NCBI GenBank assembly: GCA_016721425.1
Contig: JADKID010000012.1
Span: 310,001 to 374,000 of the forward strand
Source: Bryobacterales bacterium
Lineage (GTDB): Bacteria; Acidobacteriota; Terriglobia; Bryobacterales; Bryobacteraceae
Direction: 5' to 3'
DNA: 64,000 bases
Both the position numbers and the translations under genes were made by a program. Shown here one piece after another: positions 49,791-58,167 of this stretch. How positions within the stretch are numbered: position 1 is the stretch's first letter; every line of letters begins with the position of its first letter. The notes beneath the pieces were generated by a model that was given only the letters and a program-made list of their open reading frames with translations, was not told the DNA's origin and did no database searches.

Positions 49791-51100
49791 AGATTCACGT
49801 TTACCACTTCCTGCCAGATGTTTTCAGGAGCCTGGATCCCCATCATGCGGAAGCGGTCGAGAATCTTCGGTTTGTACCCCGTCCACTGGAAGCGCCCCAT
49901 CACCTTGCCGGCGTCATTGACACCGGTGCGTTCAAACACGAAAACATCCTTCGTCTTCACGCGGCTGTCCTCCACGCCCATCACCTCGGCAATGGTTGTG
50001 ATTTTGCGGCTGCCGTCCTGCAGGCGTGCCACCTGCATCACCAGCTTGATGGCGTTGCCCAGTTGCTGCACCAGCACACGCGAGGGGATCTCCACGTCGG
50101 CCATCAGCATCATGGATTCCAGGCGGCTGAAGGCATCGCGCGGCGTGTTGGCGTGGATGGTGGTCATGGATCCCTCCACGCCCGTGTTCATGGCCTGCAG
50201 CATGTCCAGCGCCTCGGCGCCGCGGCACTCGCCGATGATGATGCGGTCCGGCCTCATGCGCAGCGCTGTGCGCAACAGTTGCCGCTGATTGATGCCGCCC
50301 TCTTTGTTGACGTTGGAGGGCCGAGTCTCAAACTTCACCACATGGCGCTGCTGCAACTGCAACTCGGCCGTGTCCTCGATGGTGATAATGCGCTCTTCTT
50401 CCGGGATGAAGCGCGAGAGTGCATTGAGCGTCGTCGTCTTGCCTGAGCCAGTGCCGCCGGAAATCAGGATGCTCACCTTCGCCTGCGCGCAGCAGGCCAG
50501 GAAGCGCAGCATACCGGGAGACATGGTCTTCCACTGGATCATCTCGTCACTGGTGACCACGTGGCGGCCAAAGCGGCGGATGGAGAGAGCCGGGCCATCC
50601 AGCGACAGAGGGGGGATGATGGCGTTCACGCGCGAGCCGTCCAGCAGGCGAGCGTCCACAATCGGCTGCGCCTCGTCCACACGGCGGCCCACCTGTGCCA
50701 CGATCTTCTCGATGATGTGCAGCAGATGCGCGTTGTCACGGAAGCGGATGCCGCTCAATTGCAGCTTGCCGTTGCGCTCGATGTAGACCTTGTCGAACTT
50801 GTTGACCAGGATGTCGGTGATGGTGGAGTCCTTCAGCAAAGTCTCCAGCGGCCCCAGGCCGAGAACCTCATCCAGCACCTCCTCCACCAGCCGGTTTTGC
50901 TCGGCGGTGGTCATGGGCACGCGCTCGTCTTCCAGCAACCGCTCCACCACGCGGCCGATCTCGGCGCGAACGCGGTCTTTTGGGATCGAGTTCACGCGCT
51001 CCATGTTGAGCACGCCGAGGAGCTTGCGGTGGATCTCACTCTTCAGCTCAAAGTTGCGGTCTGCCGGACGCGGCGCTGTCGGTCTGGGAGAATGCCCCAT
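49787..51100 (-). CDS. CpaF/TadA-type secretion ATPase
   Basis: A 437-residue cytoplasmic hexameric ATPase of the type II/IV secretion superfamily. The N-terminal domain includes EVLGLGPLETLLKDSTITDI and IVNKFDKVYIERNGKLQ. The nucleotide site has Walker A ISGGTGSGKTTTLN, the Asp box IITIEDTAELQL, Walker B PDRIIIGECRGAEALDML and the His box GSMTTIHANTPRDA. This is the CpaF/TadA branch that powers Flp-type pilus or secretion assembly. None of the usual tad partners (TadB, TadC, RcpA, Flp pilin) lies next to it, so it is detached from its system or belongs to a split locus. The start is 7 nt upstream of the selenoprotein gene's stop region. Confidence 0.9.
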   Translation of the reverse strand: MGHSPRPTAPRPADRNFELKSEIHRKLLGVLNMERVNSIPKDRVRAEIGRVVERLLEDERVPMTTAEQNRLVEEVLDEVLGLGPLETLLKDSTITDILVNKFDKVYIERNGKLQLSGIRFRDNAHLLHIIEKIVAQVGRRVDEAQPIVDARLLDGSRVNAIIPPLSLDGPALSIRRFGRHVVTSDEMIQWKTMSPGMLRFLACCAQAKVSILISGGTGSGKTTTLNALSRFIPEEERIITIEDTAELQLQQRHVVKFETRPSNVNKEGGINQRQLLRTALRMRPDRIIIGECRGAEALDMLQAMNTGVEGSMTTIHANTPRDAFSRLESMMLMADVEIPSRVLVQQLGNAIKLVMQVARLQDGSRKITTIAEVMGVEDSRVKTKDVFVFERTGVNDAGKVMGRFQWTGYKPKILDRFRMMGIQAPENIWQEVVNVNL

Positions 51101-51106
51101 GCGTGG

Positions 51107-51442
51107 CTACAGTTTTGCCCACTCGCCGGCGTCGAATCCAAACAGGATCTCGTCGCCGCGCACGATCAGCGGGCGCTTGATGAGATTCGGATTGGCGGCC
51201 ATCAGGTGGATGGCCTCCGCGCGGGACGGCGGGTTCTCTTTCATATTCTCTTCGCGGTAGAGTTCGTTGCGGGTGTTGAGGAACTTCAGGTAGTCCCGCT
51301 TGCCGATCAACGTATCCAACTGCACTTCACTCAAACCCTGATTCAGATCGATCGTTTCGGCCACCACGCCTTGTTCGGTCAGGAAACTCCTGGCCTTGCG
51401 GCAGGTGGTTCAAGTGGGCTTTGTATAGAATTTCAGGCTCAT
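51107..51442 (-). CDS. ArsC/Spx-family thioredoxin-fold protein with in-frame UGA: candidate selenoprotein
   Basis: The frame from ATG 51442 (ribosome site GAGGAG) reads MSLKFYTKPT, then TGA at 51412-51410, then TTCRKARSFLTEQ, and on to a normal stop at 51107, 111 residues in all. ArsC/Spx relatives have K-P-x-C-x2-C-R-K-A-R here, so the UGA sits exactly at the first Cys and gives U11-T-T-C14. Both sides belong to one domain, including the C-terminal PNLIKRPLIVRGDEILFGFD. A hairpin whose 3-nt loop begins 22 nt after the UGA with G fits the bacterial SECIS pattern. The product would be a cytoplasmic thiol/selenol oxidoreductase. If UGA is a sequence error it is an ordinary CxxC protein. Confidence 0.85.
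51377..51395 (-). promoter_or_regulatory. Candidate bacterial SECIS element
   Basis: The RNA is GGCCAGGA-GUU-UCCUGACC. Pairs G-C, G-C, C-G, A-U, G-C, G-C and A-U form with one C-A mismatch, closing a 3-nt loop whose first base is G. The loop lies 22 nt past the UGA, within the 16-37 nt range of known bacterial elements. Confidence 0.7.
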
Positions 51443-51457
51443 CGCTATTGGTCTCCT

Positions 51458-51793
51458 CTAATATCGCCGTACCGCCCCATCCACGACGGCCGCCCACAGA
51501 TCAATCCCACCGGCCATCGATACGGAATTCGCCACGCCCTGCTGCCGCAACCAGTTCACCACGTTCAAGCTCCTCATGCCGTGATGGCAGAACACCACCA
51601 CCAGCTTCTCGTCAGCCAACTCTTCCAGGTGCGCCAACTTCTGAGGCACCGTACCCATGGGAATCAGTTCCGCCCCATCGATCGACGCGATCTGGTGCTC
51701 GCCGATTTCGCGCACATCGATCAGCACAGCCTCACCGGCATCCCACTTCTGCTTCGCTTCCAGCGGGGAGATCTCAAACGGCATGGCGTCCAC
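51458..51793 (-). CDS. Rhodanese-like domain protein
   Basis: A single rhodanese domain of 111 residues from GTG 51793, chosen because AGGAG lies 6 nt upstream; ATG 51784 is the alternative. It shows ISPLEAKQKWDAGEAVLIDVRE, GTVPQKLAHLEELAD, and the active-site loop VVVFCHHGMRS with catalytic Cys, then WLRQQGVANSVSMAGGIDLW. Such small rhodaneses move sulfane sulfur and sometimes bind selenium. The gene ends 15 nt before the ATG of the UGA-containing ArsC-like gene on the same strand, so the two are very probably co-transcribed. That pairing suggests a sulfur- or selenium-linked redox function. Confidence 0.85.
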   Translation of the reverse strand: MDAMPFEISPLEAKQKWDAGEAVLIDVREIGEHQIASIDGAELIPMGTVPQKLAHLEELADEKLVVVFCHHGMRSLNVVNWLRQQGVANSVSMAGGIDLWAAVVDGAVRRY

Positions 51794-51962
51794 GGCACAC
51801 TCCTGTGACAAAGGGGGTTCTCAATCAAGGAAGTTTAGCGTAGAATCGAAGCCATGCAAGGGACCCCGGCCACACTCCGCCCCGCCCTCTTCGGCTGCGA
51901 CTAGCAGACGCCTCGTCTTCTCTCCCCTCAAATCACTTCGCACGTCCGTTCGGGAGGCTCCC

Positions 51963-53309
51963 ATGCAGACTACTTACCGGCTCGACCTGCCCAATCTGGT
52001 CACTCCTCTGCCCGGCCCCAAGGCCCAGGCGATTGTGGAACGGGATCACGCCGTCCTATCACCTTCCTATACGCGCGATTATCCTCTGGTGATTGCGCGC
52101 GGCGAAGGCGCCATGGTGGAGGACGTGGACGGGAACCGGTTCCTCGACCTCAACGCAGGCATCGCCGTCGTGGCCACGGGACACTCACACCCGCGCGTGG
52201 TTGCCGCCGTCCAGGCGCAGGCCGCGAAGTTCCTCCACATGTCGGGCACGGACTTCTACTACGAGGGCATGGTGGACCTCGCCGAGAAGCTCGCCGGCCT
52301 GGCCCCTGGGCCCGACGCCAAGCGGGTTTATTTCGGCAACTCCGGCGCCGAGGCCATTGAGGCCGCGCTCAAGATGGCGCGCTACCATTCCCGCCGCGAC
52401 AAGTTCATCGCTTTCCTGGGCGGCTTCCACGGCCGCACGATGGGAGCGCTCTCACTCACCGGCTCCAAGGCGGTGCAGAAGGCCGGCTTCGCTCCGCTGC
52501 TAGGCGGCGTCACACATATCCCCTACGCCCACTGCTACCGCTGCGCTTATCACCAGCAGCCGGAGACATGCCACGTGGAGTGCGTCCAGATCCTCGAACA
52601 ACAGCTCTTCAAATCCATTCTGCCCGCCCAGGAAGTTGCCGCGGTCTTCGTGGAACCCGTGCAGGGTGAAGGCGGCTACGTGGTGCCGCCTGCCATGTTC
52701 TTCGACGAACTGCGCGCCGTCTGCGATCGTCACGAAATCCTGCTGGTGGCCGACGAAGTGCAATGCGGCATGGGCCGCACTGGCCGCATGTTCGCCAGCG
52801 AGCATTTTGGTTTGGAGCCAGATATCATCGCCCTCGCCAAGGGCATCGCCAGTGGAATGCCGCTGAGCGCCACCGTCGCCAAGGCCCAATACATGCAGTG
52901 GAAGCCGGGCGCGCACGCCTCCACCTTTGGCGGCAACCCGGTGAGCATCGCCGCCTCGCTTGCCACCATCGAGCTTCTGGAAGAGGACCTGATCCGCCAC
53001 GCCGCCGAGCTCGGCGCCCACATGAAGGCACGCATGACCGAATGGGTGGCAAAGTATCCCATCGTGGGAGACGTGCGCGGCCTGGGCCTGATGCTGGCCT
53101 TTGAGCTGGTTCAGGATCAGCACAGCAAGGAACGAGCGCCCGCCCTGCGCGACCGCATCGTCCACCTGGCGTTTGAGCGCGGCCTGCTGGTCCTCGGCGC
53201 CGGCCAGAACTCGGTGCGCCTGTCACCAGCCCTGGTGCTGAGCCGCGATCAGGCCGATTTCGCTCTCGATACGCTCGAGCAGTGCATCCAGGAAGTGGCG
53301 CGCGCATAA
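51963..53309 (+). CDS. Class III (acetylornithine/4-aminobutyrate-type) aminotransferase
   Basis: A 448-residue PLP enzyme from ATG 51963. It shows VFFGNSGAEAIEAALKMARY-like fold-I signatures (YFGNSGAEAIEAALKMA), FLGGFHGRTMGALSLTG, LLVADEVQCGMGRTG with the PLP-binding Asp, and the catalytic Lys in IIALAKGIASGMPLSA. HASTFGGNPVSIAASLATIE and LGLMLAFELVQ follow. Members transfer amino groups from N-acetylornithine, GABA or ornithine to 2-oxoglutarate. The insert between FAPLL and QILEQQ carries three Cys (CYRCAYHQQPETCHVEC), a feature of a subfamily often annotated as acetylornithine aminotransferase-like. No arginine or GABA genes are adjacent. Confidence 0.88.
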   Translation: MQTTYRLDLPNLVTPLPGPKAQAIVERDHAVLSPSYTRDYPLVIARGEGAMVEDVDGNRFLDLNAGIAVVATGHSHPRVVAAVQAQAAKFLHMSGTDFYYEGMVDLAEKLAGLAPGPDAKRVYFGNSGAEAIEAALKMARYHSRRDKFIAFLGGFHGRTMGALSLTGSKAVQKAGFAPLLGGVTHIPYAHCYRCAYHQQPETCHVECVQILEQQLFKSILPAQEVAAVFVEPVQGEGGYVVPPAMFFDELRAVCDRHEILLVADEVQCGMGRTGRMFASEHFGLEPDIIALAKGIASGMPLSATVAKAQYMQWKPGAHASTFGGNPVSIAASLATIELLEEDLIRHAAELGAHMKARMTEWVAKYPIVGDVRGLGLMLAFELVQDQHSKERAPALRDRIVHLAFERGLLVLGAGQNSVRLSPALVLSRDQADFALDTLEQCIQEVARA

Positions 53310-53364
53310 GCCCAAAGAGGCGGCGTTCCCCCCAGATTCGACCCATCTATGCTCGAATAGTTTT

Positions 53365-54228
53365 ATGTGGTTCGAACGCTCGTTAAACCGGCGGTTGGCC
53401 GCGGTGGTGCTGCCGGCTTTCCTCGCGGCTTCAGCCTGGGCAGTGGCGCCGAGTATCGCTCTCCAACATCTGGATTTCTTCGGCGCGCGCGCAGGCGGTC
53501 CGCCCGGAGTGCAGATTCGGCCGGTGCTCAGGGGCGAGATCAAGGAAGTCACAGTCGATCTGGTTTCCATCGTCGGACCCCGGCTCCACCTGGAGCCCTC
53601 CAAGGGCGACCGGGCCGTGGTGTGGCTCTTCATCGAGGGCAAGGGCAACCTGGAGACAAAAGGTACCGTCTTCCCAGTGGAGGGGGAGACAATCGCCCGC
53701 GCCCCGCAAGGCTGGGACTGGAAGATCAGTGTGGCGGCGGGCCAGGTGCTACACGCTCTGCGCATCCGCCGGCACATCAACGATGAGGACCGGGCCGAAC
53801 TGAAGAAGTTCCCGCAGAACAACGCCGCGGCCTATGTGAAGAAGTTCAGAGACTGCACGCCATATGGCGAGGCCATCAAGAGCGCCAAGACCACCAGCCG
53901 CACGCTACTCCCCGAGAACTTCGTACCCCGCATGGCCATCGGCACGGTGGAGACCACGGGCCCGGATGCGGTGGGCGCACATCGCCATCCGATGCTGGAG
54001 CAGCTGTTCTTCGGCCTGAAAGACAACGACATCACAGTTCTCGCCGACGACGCCCGAGCCAATCTCACCGAGATGTCGATTTTGCACATCCCTCTGGGCT
54101 CCAACCACGGCGCCGAGGTGGCCGAGGGCAAGAAGCTCCACTACGTCTGGATGGACTTCTTCATGGACAAGAAGGGCCAGGAGTGGCTGAAGATGCACAC
54201 GCCGCTCGATCCACAGAAGCAGCCGTAA
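53365..54228 (+). CDS. Secreted cupin-domain protein
   Basis: A 287-residue protein with the signal peptide LAAVVLPAFLAASAWA. The N-terminal half (about residues 40-135) looks like one cupin: VRGEIKEVTVDLVS-type strands and AVVWLFIEGKGNLET. The second half has the clear metal motif GAHRHPMLEQLFF with H-x-H-x4-E, then ILHIPLGSNHGAEVAEG with the third His. It is a bicupin-like fold outside the cytoplasm. The substrate is unknown. It is followed by a perfect hairpin terminator, so it is not part of the TonB receptor operon downstream. Confidence 0.7.
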   Translation: MWFERSLNRRLAAVVLPAFLAASAWAVAPSIALQHLDFFGARAGGPPGVQIRPVLRGEIKEVTVDLVSIVGPRLHLEPSKGDRAVVWLFIEGKGNLETKGTVFPVEGETIARAPQGWDWKISVAAGQVLHALRIRRHINDEDRAELKKFPQNNAAAYVKKFRDCTPYGEAIKSAKTTSRTLLPENFVPRMAIGTVETTGPDAVGAHRHPMLEQLFFGLKDNDITVLADDARANLTEMSILHIPLGSNHGAEVAEGKKLHYVWMDFFMDKKGQEWLKMHTPLDPQKQP

Positions 54229-54252
54229 GCGCGGCGCGCCCGGAAACAAAGT

Positions 54253-54287
54253 GGTGCGGAGCCGGAGAGTGGGAGTGGCTCCGCACC
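54253..54287 (+). terminator. Terminator-like hairpin after the cupin gene
   Basis: GGTGCGGAGCC (54253-54263) pairs perfectly with GGCTCCGCACC (54277-54287) around a 13-nt loop. There is no T-run downstream. Confidence 0.6.
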
Positions 54288-54432
54288 GAGTTCGCGACCC
54301 GGCAGCGTCTTGTGAGTGCCCGAAAACCCCGAGCACTCGCAAGCAGGAATCGCGGCCTGATTGGATTCGCAATTTGAATGTACACCGCATTGCGGGATTC
54401 GTCGATGCGGTGATTTGTCGCACAAAGCGGGT

Positions 54433-54447
54433 GCGTCACTATGCCGC
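54433..54447. promoter_or_regulatory. Possible RegA/PrrA-type site upstream of the TonB receptor
   Basis: GCGTC-ACTAT-GCCGC fits the inverted half-site form GCGNC-N5-GNCGC reported for PrrA/RegA regulators. It lies 52 nt before the receptor ATG, and a RegA-type gene closes the same operon. In such GC-rich DNA this pattern is expected by chance several times in 64 kb, so support is weak. Confidence 0.3.
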
Positions 54448-54498
54448 ATGGCCAATTTCCAGACTCGAAGGTACTATTTGCTCAGAGGGTGGATTACC

Positions 54499-56829
54499 AT
54501 GGGCAAACCGATGTGCTGGCTGGTGTGTTTGGGTCTGAGTGCCGTGTGCGGAATGGAACCCGGCAGCGCCGGGCTGAGCGGGCGGGTGACGGACCCATCG
54601 GGAGCGGTTGTGCCGGGCGTGGTGGTGCGAGTTACGAACCTTGCGACAAAGACGAGGATTGCGGTAACCAGCGGCCGCGACGGTGTTTTCTCAGCCGCAA
54701 ACCTGCTGGCGGGCGAATACGACGTGGAGGTGGACGCGGCCGGCTTTGCCCCGTTCTCCGCCAAACAAATCGCCGTGCAAACCAATCAGCCGGCCAAGAT
54801 CGATGTAAAACTGCGGATCTCTGCCATGAGCGAGCAGGTAACCGTCACGGCCAAGGCGCCCTCGGCCGAGGGCTCGCTGGAAACCAGCACCCGGAACACG
54901 AGTGAGATGCTGGAGATCCGCGAGGTGCGTGAGAGCGCGGCGCGCGATGTGGGCGAGGCGATTTCCGTACTCGATGGCGTGTGGAAGATCCGCAAAGGCG
55001 GCATCGCCAACGATGTGGTGTTGCGCGGCTTCCAGCAGGGCAACATCAATGTGCTGCTGGACGGGCAGCGCATCTACTCCGCTTGTCCCAATCACATGGA
55101 CCCGGCGGCATTCCACGTCGATTTCGCTGAGATCGAGACGGTTGAGGTCCTGAAAGGGCCTTATGACACTCGCAATCAGGGGAGCTTGGGCGGCACCGTC
55201 AACGTTGTCACCAAACGGCCCGCGCTGGGCCTGCGGATCACGCCGAATCTCTCCGTGGGCTCCTTTGGATTCTTCAATCCATCACTCACGGCATCGGTGA
55301 TGAAAGGGCGGTGGTACGGGCTCGCCGGCTACTCCTACCGGCGGTCGGACCCCTTCACCGACGGCGCGGGGCGGCGCGTTACCGCATACACTAACTACAC
55401 GGCGGCGGGCGCGGGGAATCCCGCGTTTGAGGCGCAGACAGGCTGGGGGCGCTTCGGTGCGGACTTCGGCAGGAGCCAGAGCCTGGATGTCTCTTACACG
55501 CGGCAGGACGGAGGCCTGACGCTCTATCCCGGCCTCGCCATGGACGCGCCCTACGACCGCGCAGATCGCCTGAGCGCCAACTGGAACTGGCGTGAACTGG
55601 CCGGCGCCGTGAAGCAGGTCCGCGCGCAAGGCTACTACAGCAAGGTGAAACACTGGATGACCGACGAACTGCGCACCGGCGCGGTGGGCATCCCTCGCGG
55701 CTACTCGATGGGCACCTTCGCCGGCACGCGCGCCGTGGGCGGTCGGCTGGAAGGCGAGACCACCAACGCTGTATTCGGTGTGGAATCCTATGTGCGCGGT
55801 TGGACTGCGGCCGGGGGACCACTCACTGGCATGTTCACCGCTCCGCAGGCGATCCTGCCCGACGTTCGAATGGTGGTGGGCGGCGCCTATGGCCAGTACA
55901 GCCGCAGCATCGGCCGCTTGAGCGTGACCCTGGGCGGGCGGCTCGACGTTGCTGACAGCCAGGTGATGAAGCAGGACGCCAGCACGGACGTCTACTGGGC
56001 CTACCAGGGCACGCGCAGTACTGCGGCCCGGGATGTGAATCCCTCCGCCAACGCGCGCGTCACTTACCTCTTGCCGCGAGGCATGGAACTCTTCGCCGGC
56101 GCCGGCAGCGCCGTGCGAATTCCCGATCCGGAGGAGCGCTACTACTCCATCCGGCGAATGGGATCAGACTGGGTAGGCAATCCCGATCTGCTGCCCACGC
56201 GCAACAACGAGGTGGATTTCGGCGTCAACATCCGGGCGAAACGCCTGACCTTGAGGCCGACGGTCTTCCACAGCCGCCTCTCCAACTACGTGCTGCTCAC
56301 GAAACAGCCGAAGGTGAACTCCGTGCCCGGCCTGATGAACCCAGCGGCGCGCTCCTACGAAGGCGTGGAGGCCAGCCTGACCGGCGGGGAAATGGCCTAC
56401 AGTATCGGCATCACGCGGCAGTTGCTCCTTTCCGGCGGGGTGGCCTATGTCCGCGGGCGACAATACGCCAAGCCGGAGGCGGGCCTCGCGGCCGGCTATC
56501 TGGTGGAGCAGCCGCCGCTGAAGTCTCGGTCGTCTCTGCGCTACGGCCACCGCATCTTCTTCGCCGAGGCTGTGGTCCTGGCCTCCGCCCGGCAGGATCG
56601 AGTCGACACCCGCATCGCCGAACTGCCCACGCCCGGCTACGCCGTGTTTGGCATCAAGGGCGGCGTCCATCTCAAGCAATGGAATCTGGCGGCCGGCGTC
56701 GACAACCTGACCGACCGTTACTACTACGAGCACTTGTCGTTTCAGCGCGACCCATTCAGAAACGGCGTTCGTGTTCCAGAGCCCGGGCGGACTCTCTACC
56801 TGAATCTGTCGTACCGCTTCGGAGAGTAA
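54499..56829 (+). CDS. TonB-dependent receptor with copper-receptor (OprC/NosA-like) signature
   Basis: The protein has 776 residues from ATG 54499 (AGAGGGTGG upstream), with a signal peptide near MGKPMCWLVCLGLSAVCG. A carboxypeptidase-regulatory-like domain (GLSGRVTDPSGAVVPGVVVR, about residues 25-105) precedes the plug, which contains LDGVWKIRKGGIANDVVLRG and DGQRIYSACPNHMDPA. The last has C196-P-N-H-M200, the same C-x3-M spacing that binds copper in OprC (C143, M147), within the block CPNRMDP-like of copper receptors. The 22-strand barrel ends with LYLNLSYRFGE. It would import copper or a copper complex in a TonB-dependent way. The histidine kinase gene follows after 33 nt, so the receptor is probably co-transcribed with the RegBA pair. 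Confidence 0.8.
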   Translation: MGKPMCWLVCLGLSAVCGMEPGSAGLSGRVTDPSGAVVPGVVVRVTNLATKTRIAVTSGRDGVFSAANLLAGEYDVEVDAAGFAPFSAKQIAVQTNQPAKIDVKLRISAMSEQVTVTAKAPSAEGSLETSTRNTSEMLEIREVRESAARDVGEAISVLDGVWKIRKGGIANDVVLRGFQQGNINVLLDGQRIYSACPNHMDPAAFHVDFAEIETVEVLKGPYDTRNQGSLGGTVNVVTKRPALGLRITPNLSVGSFGFFNPSLTASVMKGRWYGLAGYSYRRSDPFTDGAGRRVTAYTNYTAAGAGNPAFEAQTGWGRFGADFGRSQSLDVSYTRQDGGLTLYPGLAMDAPYDRADRLSANWNWRELAGAVKQVRAQGYYSKVKHWMTDELRTGAVGIPRGYSMGTFAGTRAVGGRLEGETTNAVFGVESYVRGWTAAGGPLTGMFTAPQAILPDVRMVVGGAYGQYSRSIGRLSVTLGGRLDVADSQVMKQDASTDVYWAYQGTRSTAARDVNPSANARVTYLLPRGMELFAGAGSAVRIPDPEERYYSIRRMGSDWVGNPDLLPTRNNEVDFGVNIRAKRLTLRPTVFHSRLSNYVLLTKQPKVNSVPGLMNPAARSYEGVEASLTGGEMAYSIGITRQLLLSGGVAYVRGRQYAKPEAGLAAGYLVEQPPLKSRSSLRYGHRIFFAEAVVLASARQDRVDTRIAELPTPGYAVFGIKGGVHLKQWNLAAGVDNLTDRYYYEHLSFQRDPFRNGVRVPEPGRTLYLNLSYRFGE

Positions 56830-56862
56830 ACAGTAAGATGTAGGTGATTTGGAAACCGTCGC

Positions 56863-58167
56863 ATGTCACCAGCTCTTCCCGAGACCGCGCCGCTGATTGC
56901 CCTGCCGTGGATCGTGCGGCTGCGATACGGCCTTGCGCTCGCGGTCGCTCTGTCGCTGCCGGCGGTGCAGTTCCTGCTCGGGGTCGATCTGCCCTGGCGC
57001 CCGATGCTCGTCTTTCCCGCTCTGATCGCGGCCAGCAACAGCCTCCTGCTCCGCCGCGTGCACGGCCACTCTGCCACGGATAGAATCTCGAACTCGAATC
57101 TCGTCGCCTTGGCGTTTGTGCTCGATTTCGGCTGCCTCACTGGATTGTTGGCACTCAGCGGCGGACCCTCCAATCCCTTCAGCCTGCTCTACCTGGTCCA
57201 CATCACTTTGGCTGCCTCCATCCTGACTAAGCACTGGACATGGTTCCTCGGCTTTCTGGCAACGCTTTGCTTCGGACTCCTGTTCTTCGCCAGCCGTCCC
57301 ATTCCTGCCCTGGACGCCCATCACATGGGCAGCGGACCGAACTTCCATTTGGTGGGGATGTGGGTCGCCTTTGCCGTTGCCTCCTTCCTGGTGGCGCTCT
57401 TCTCCGGCAAGATCTCCGAGCTGATCCGGCATCACGAAGAGTCGCTGCTGCGGATGCACGAGGAGCTTTCCCGAAAGGACCGCCTGGCCTCGCTCGTGAC
57501 TCTGGCCGCCGGCGCGGCCCACGAACTGGGCACGCCACTGGGCACCATCGCCATCGTCTCCAAGGATCTCGAACTGTACGCTACTGAACACATGCCGGAC
57601 CGCTCATTCGCCGAAGATTGCCGCCTGATCCGGACCGAAGTAGACCGCTGCCAGGCGATTCTGGTGAACATGAGCGCACAGGGCGCCACGCCAGTGGGAG
57701 AAGCGTCGCATTGGACCACCCCCGCCGAGTTGCTGGCGGGAGTCCGGCACGATCTCGTCGCGGGAGGACGCGTTCAGATCGCCCTCGATCCAAGCGCGGC
57801 GGAATCTCCGCTCTTGCTGCCGCCCCATGCCATCCGGCAGGCAATTGCCGCCCTGGTCAAGAACGGACTGGAAGCCACGACTAAGGAGGCGAAAGTGGTG
57901 GTGACGGCGCGCCTGGAAGAGGCGCACGTCCTCATCGATGTGACCGACCGCGGGGCGGGCATGACCGACGATCAACTGCGGCGGATCGGCGAGCCCTTCT
58001 TCACCACCAAGCCGCCCGGTATGGGCATGGGGCTGGGCGTCTTCCTGGTGCGCACCCTGGCCGAGCAGGTAGGGGCGGAACTCACCTATCGCTCCGGCCC
58101 GGCCACAGGAACCGTGGCCACCCTGCGATTGCCGCTCGCACATCGGGAGAGCGCGACGCATGCCTGA
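56863..58167 (+). CDS. RegB/PrrB-type redox sensor histidine kinase
   Basis: A 434-residue kinase with six membrane helices (residues 20-185). The extramembrane loop has the quinone-sensing heptapeptide G-G-P-S-N-P-F (100-106), conserved in RegB/PrrB/ActS. The DHp block is LAAGAAHELGTPLGTIAIVS with phospho-His H220 (H225 in Rhodobacter RegB). The redox-switch Cys equivalent is C263 in VDRCQAILVNM (C265 in RegB). The ATPase domain has N box IAALVKNGLEAT, G1 VTDRGAGMTDDQ and G2 PPGMGMGLGVFLV. RegB reads quinone pool and thiol redox state. The response regulator gene overlaps its end by 8 nt. High confidence comes from both motifs and both key residues falling at matching positions. Confidence 0.9.
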   Translation: MSPALPETAPLIALPWIVRLRYGLALAVALSLPAVQFLLGVDLPWRPMLVFPALIAASNSLLLRRVHGHSATDRISNSNLVALAFVLDFGCLTGLLALSGGPSNPFSLLYLVHITLAASILTKHWTWFLGFLATLCFGLLFFASRPIPALDAHHMGSGPNFHLVGMWVAFAVASFLVALFSGKISELIRHHEESLLRMHEELSRKDRLASLVTLAAGAAHELGTPLGTIAIVSKDLELYATEHMPDRSFAEDCRLIRTEVDRCQAILVNMSAQGATPVGEASHWTTPAELLAGVRHDLVAGGRVQIALDPSAAESPLLLPPHAIRQAIAALVKNGLEATTKEAKVVVTARLEEAHVLIDVTDRGAGMTDDQLRRIGEPFFTTKPPGMGMGLGVFLVRTLAEQVGAELTYRSGPATGTVATLRLPLAHRESATHA

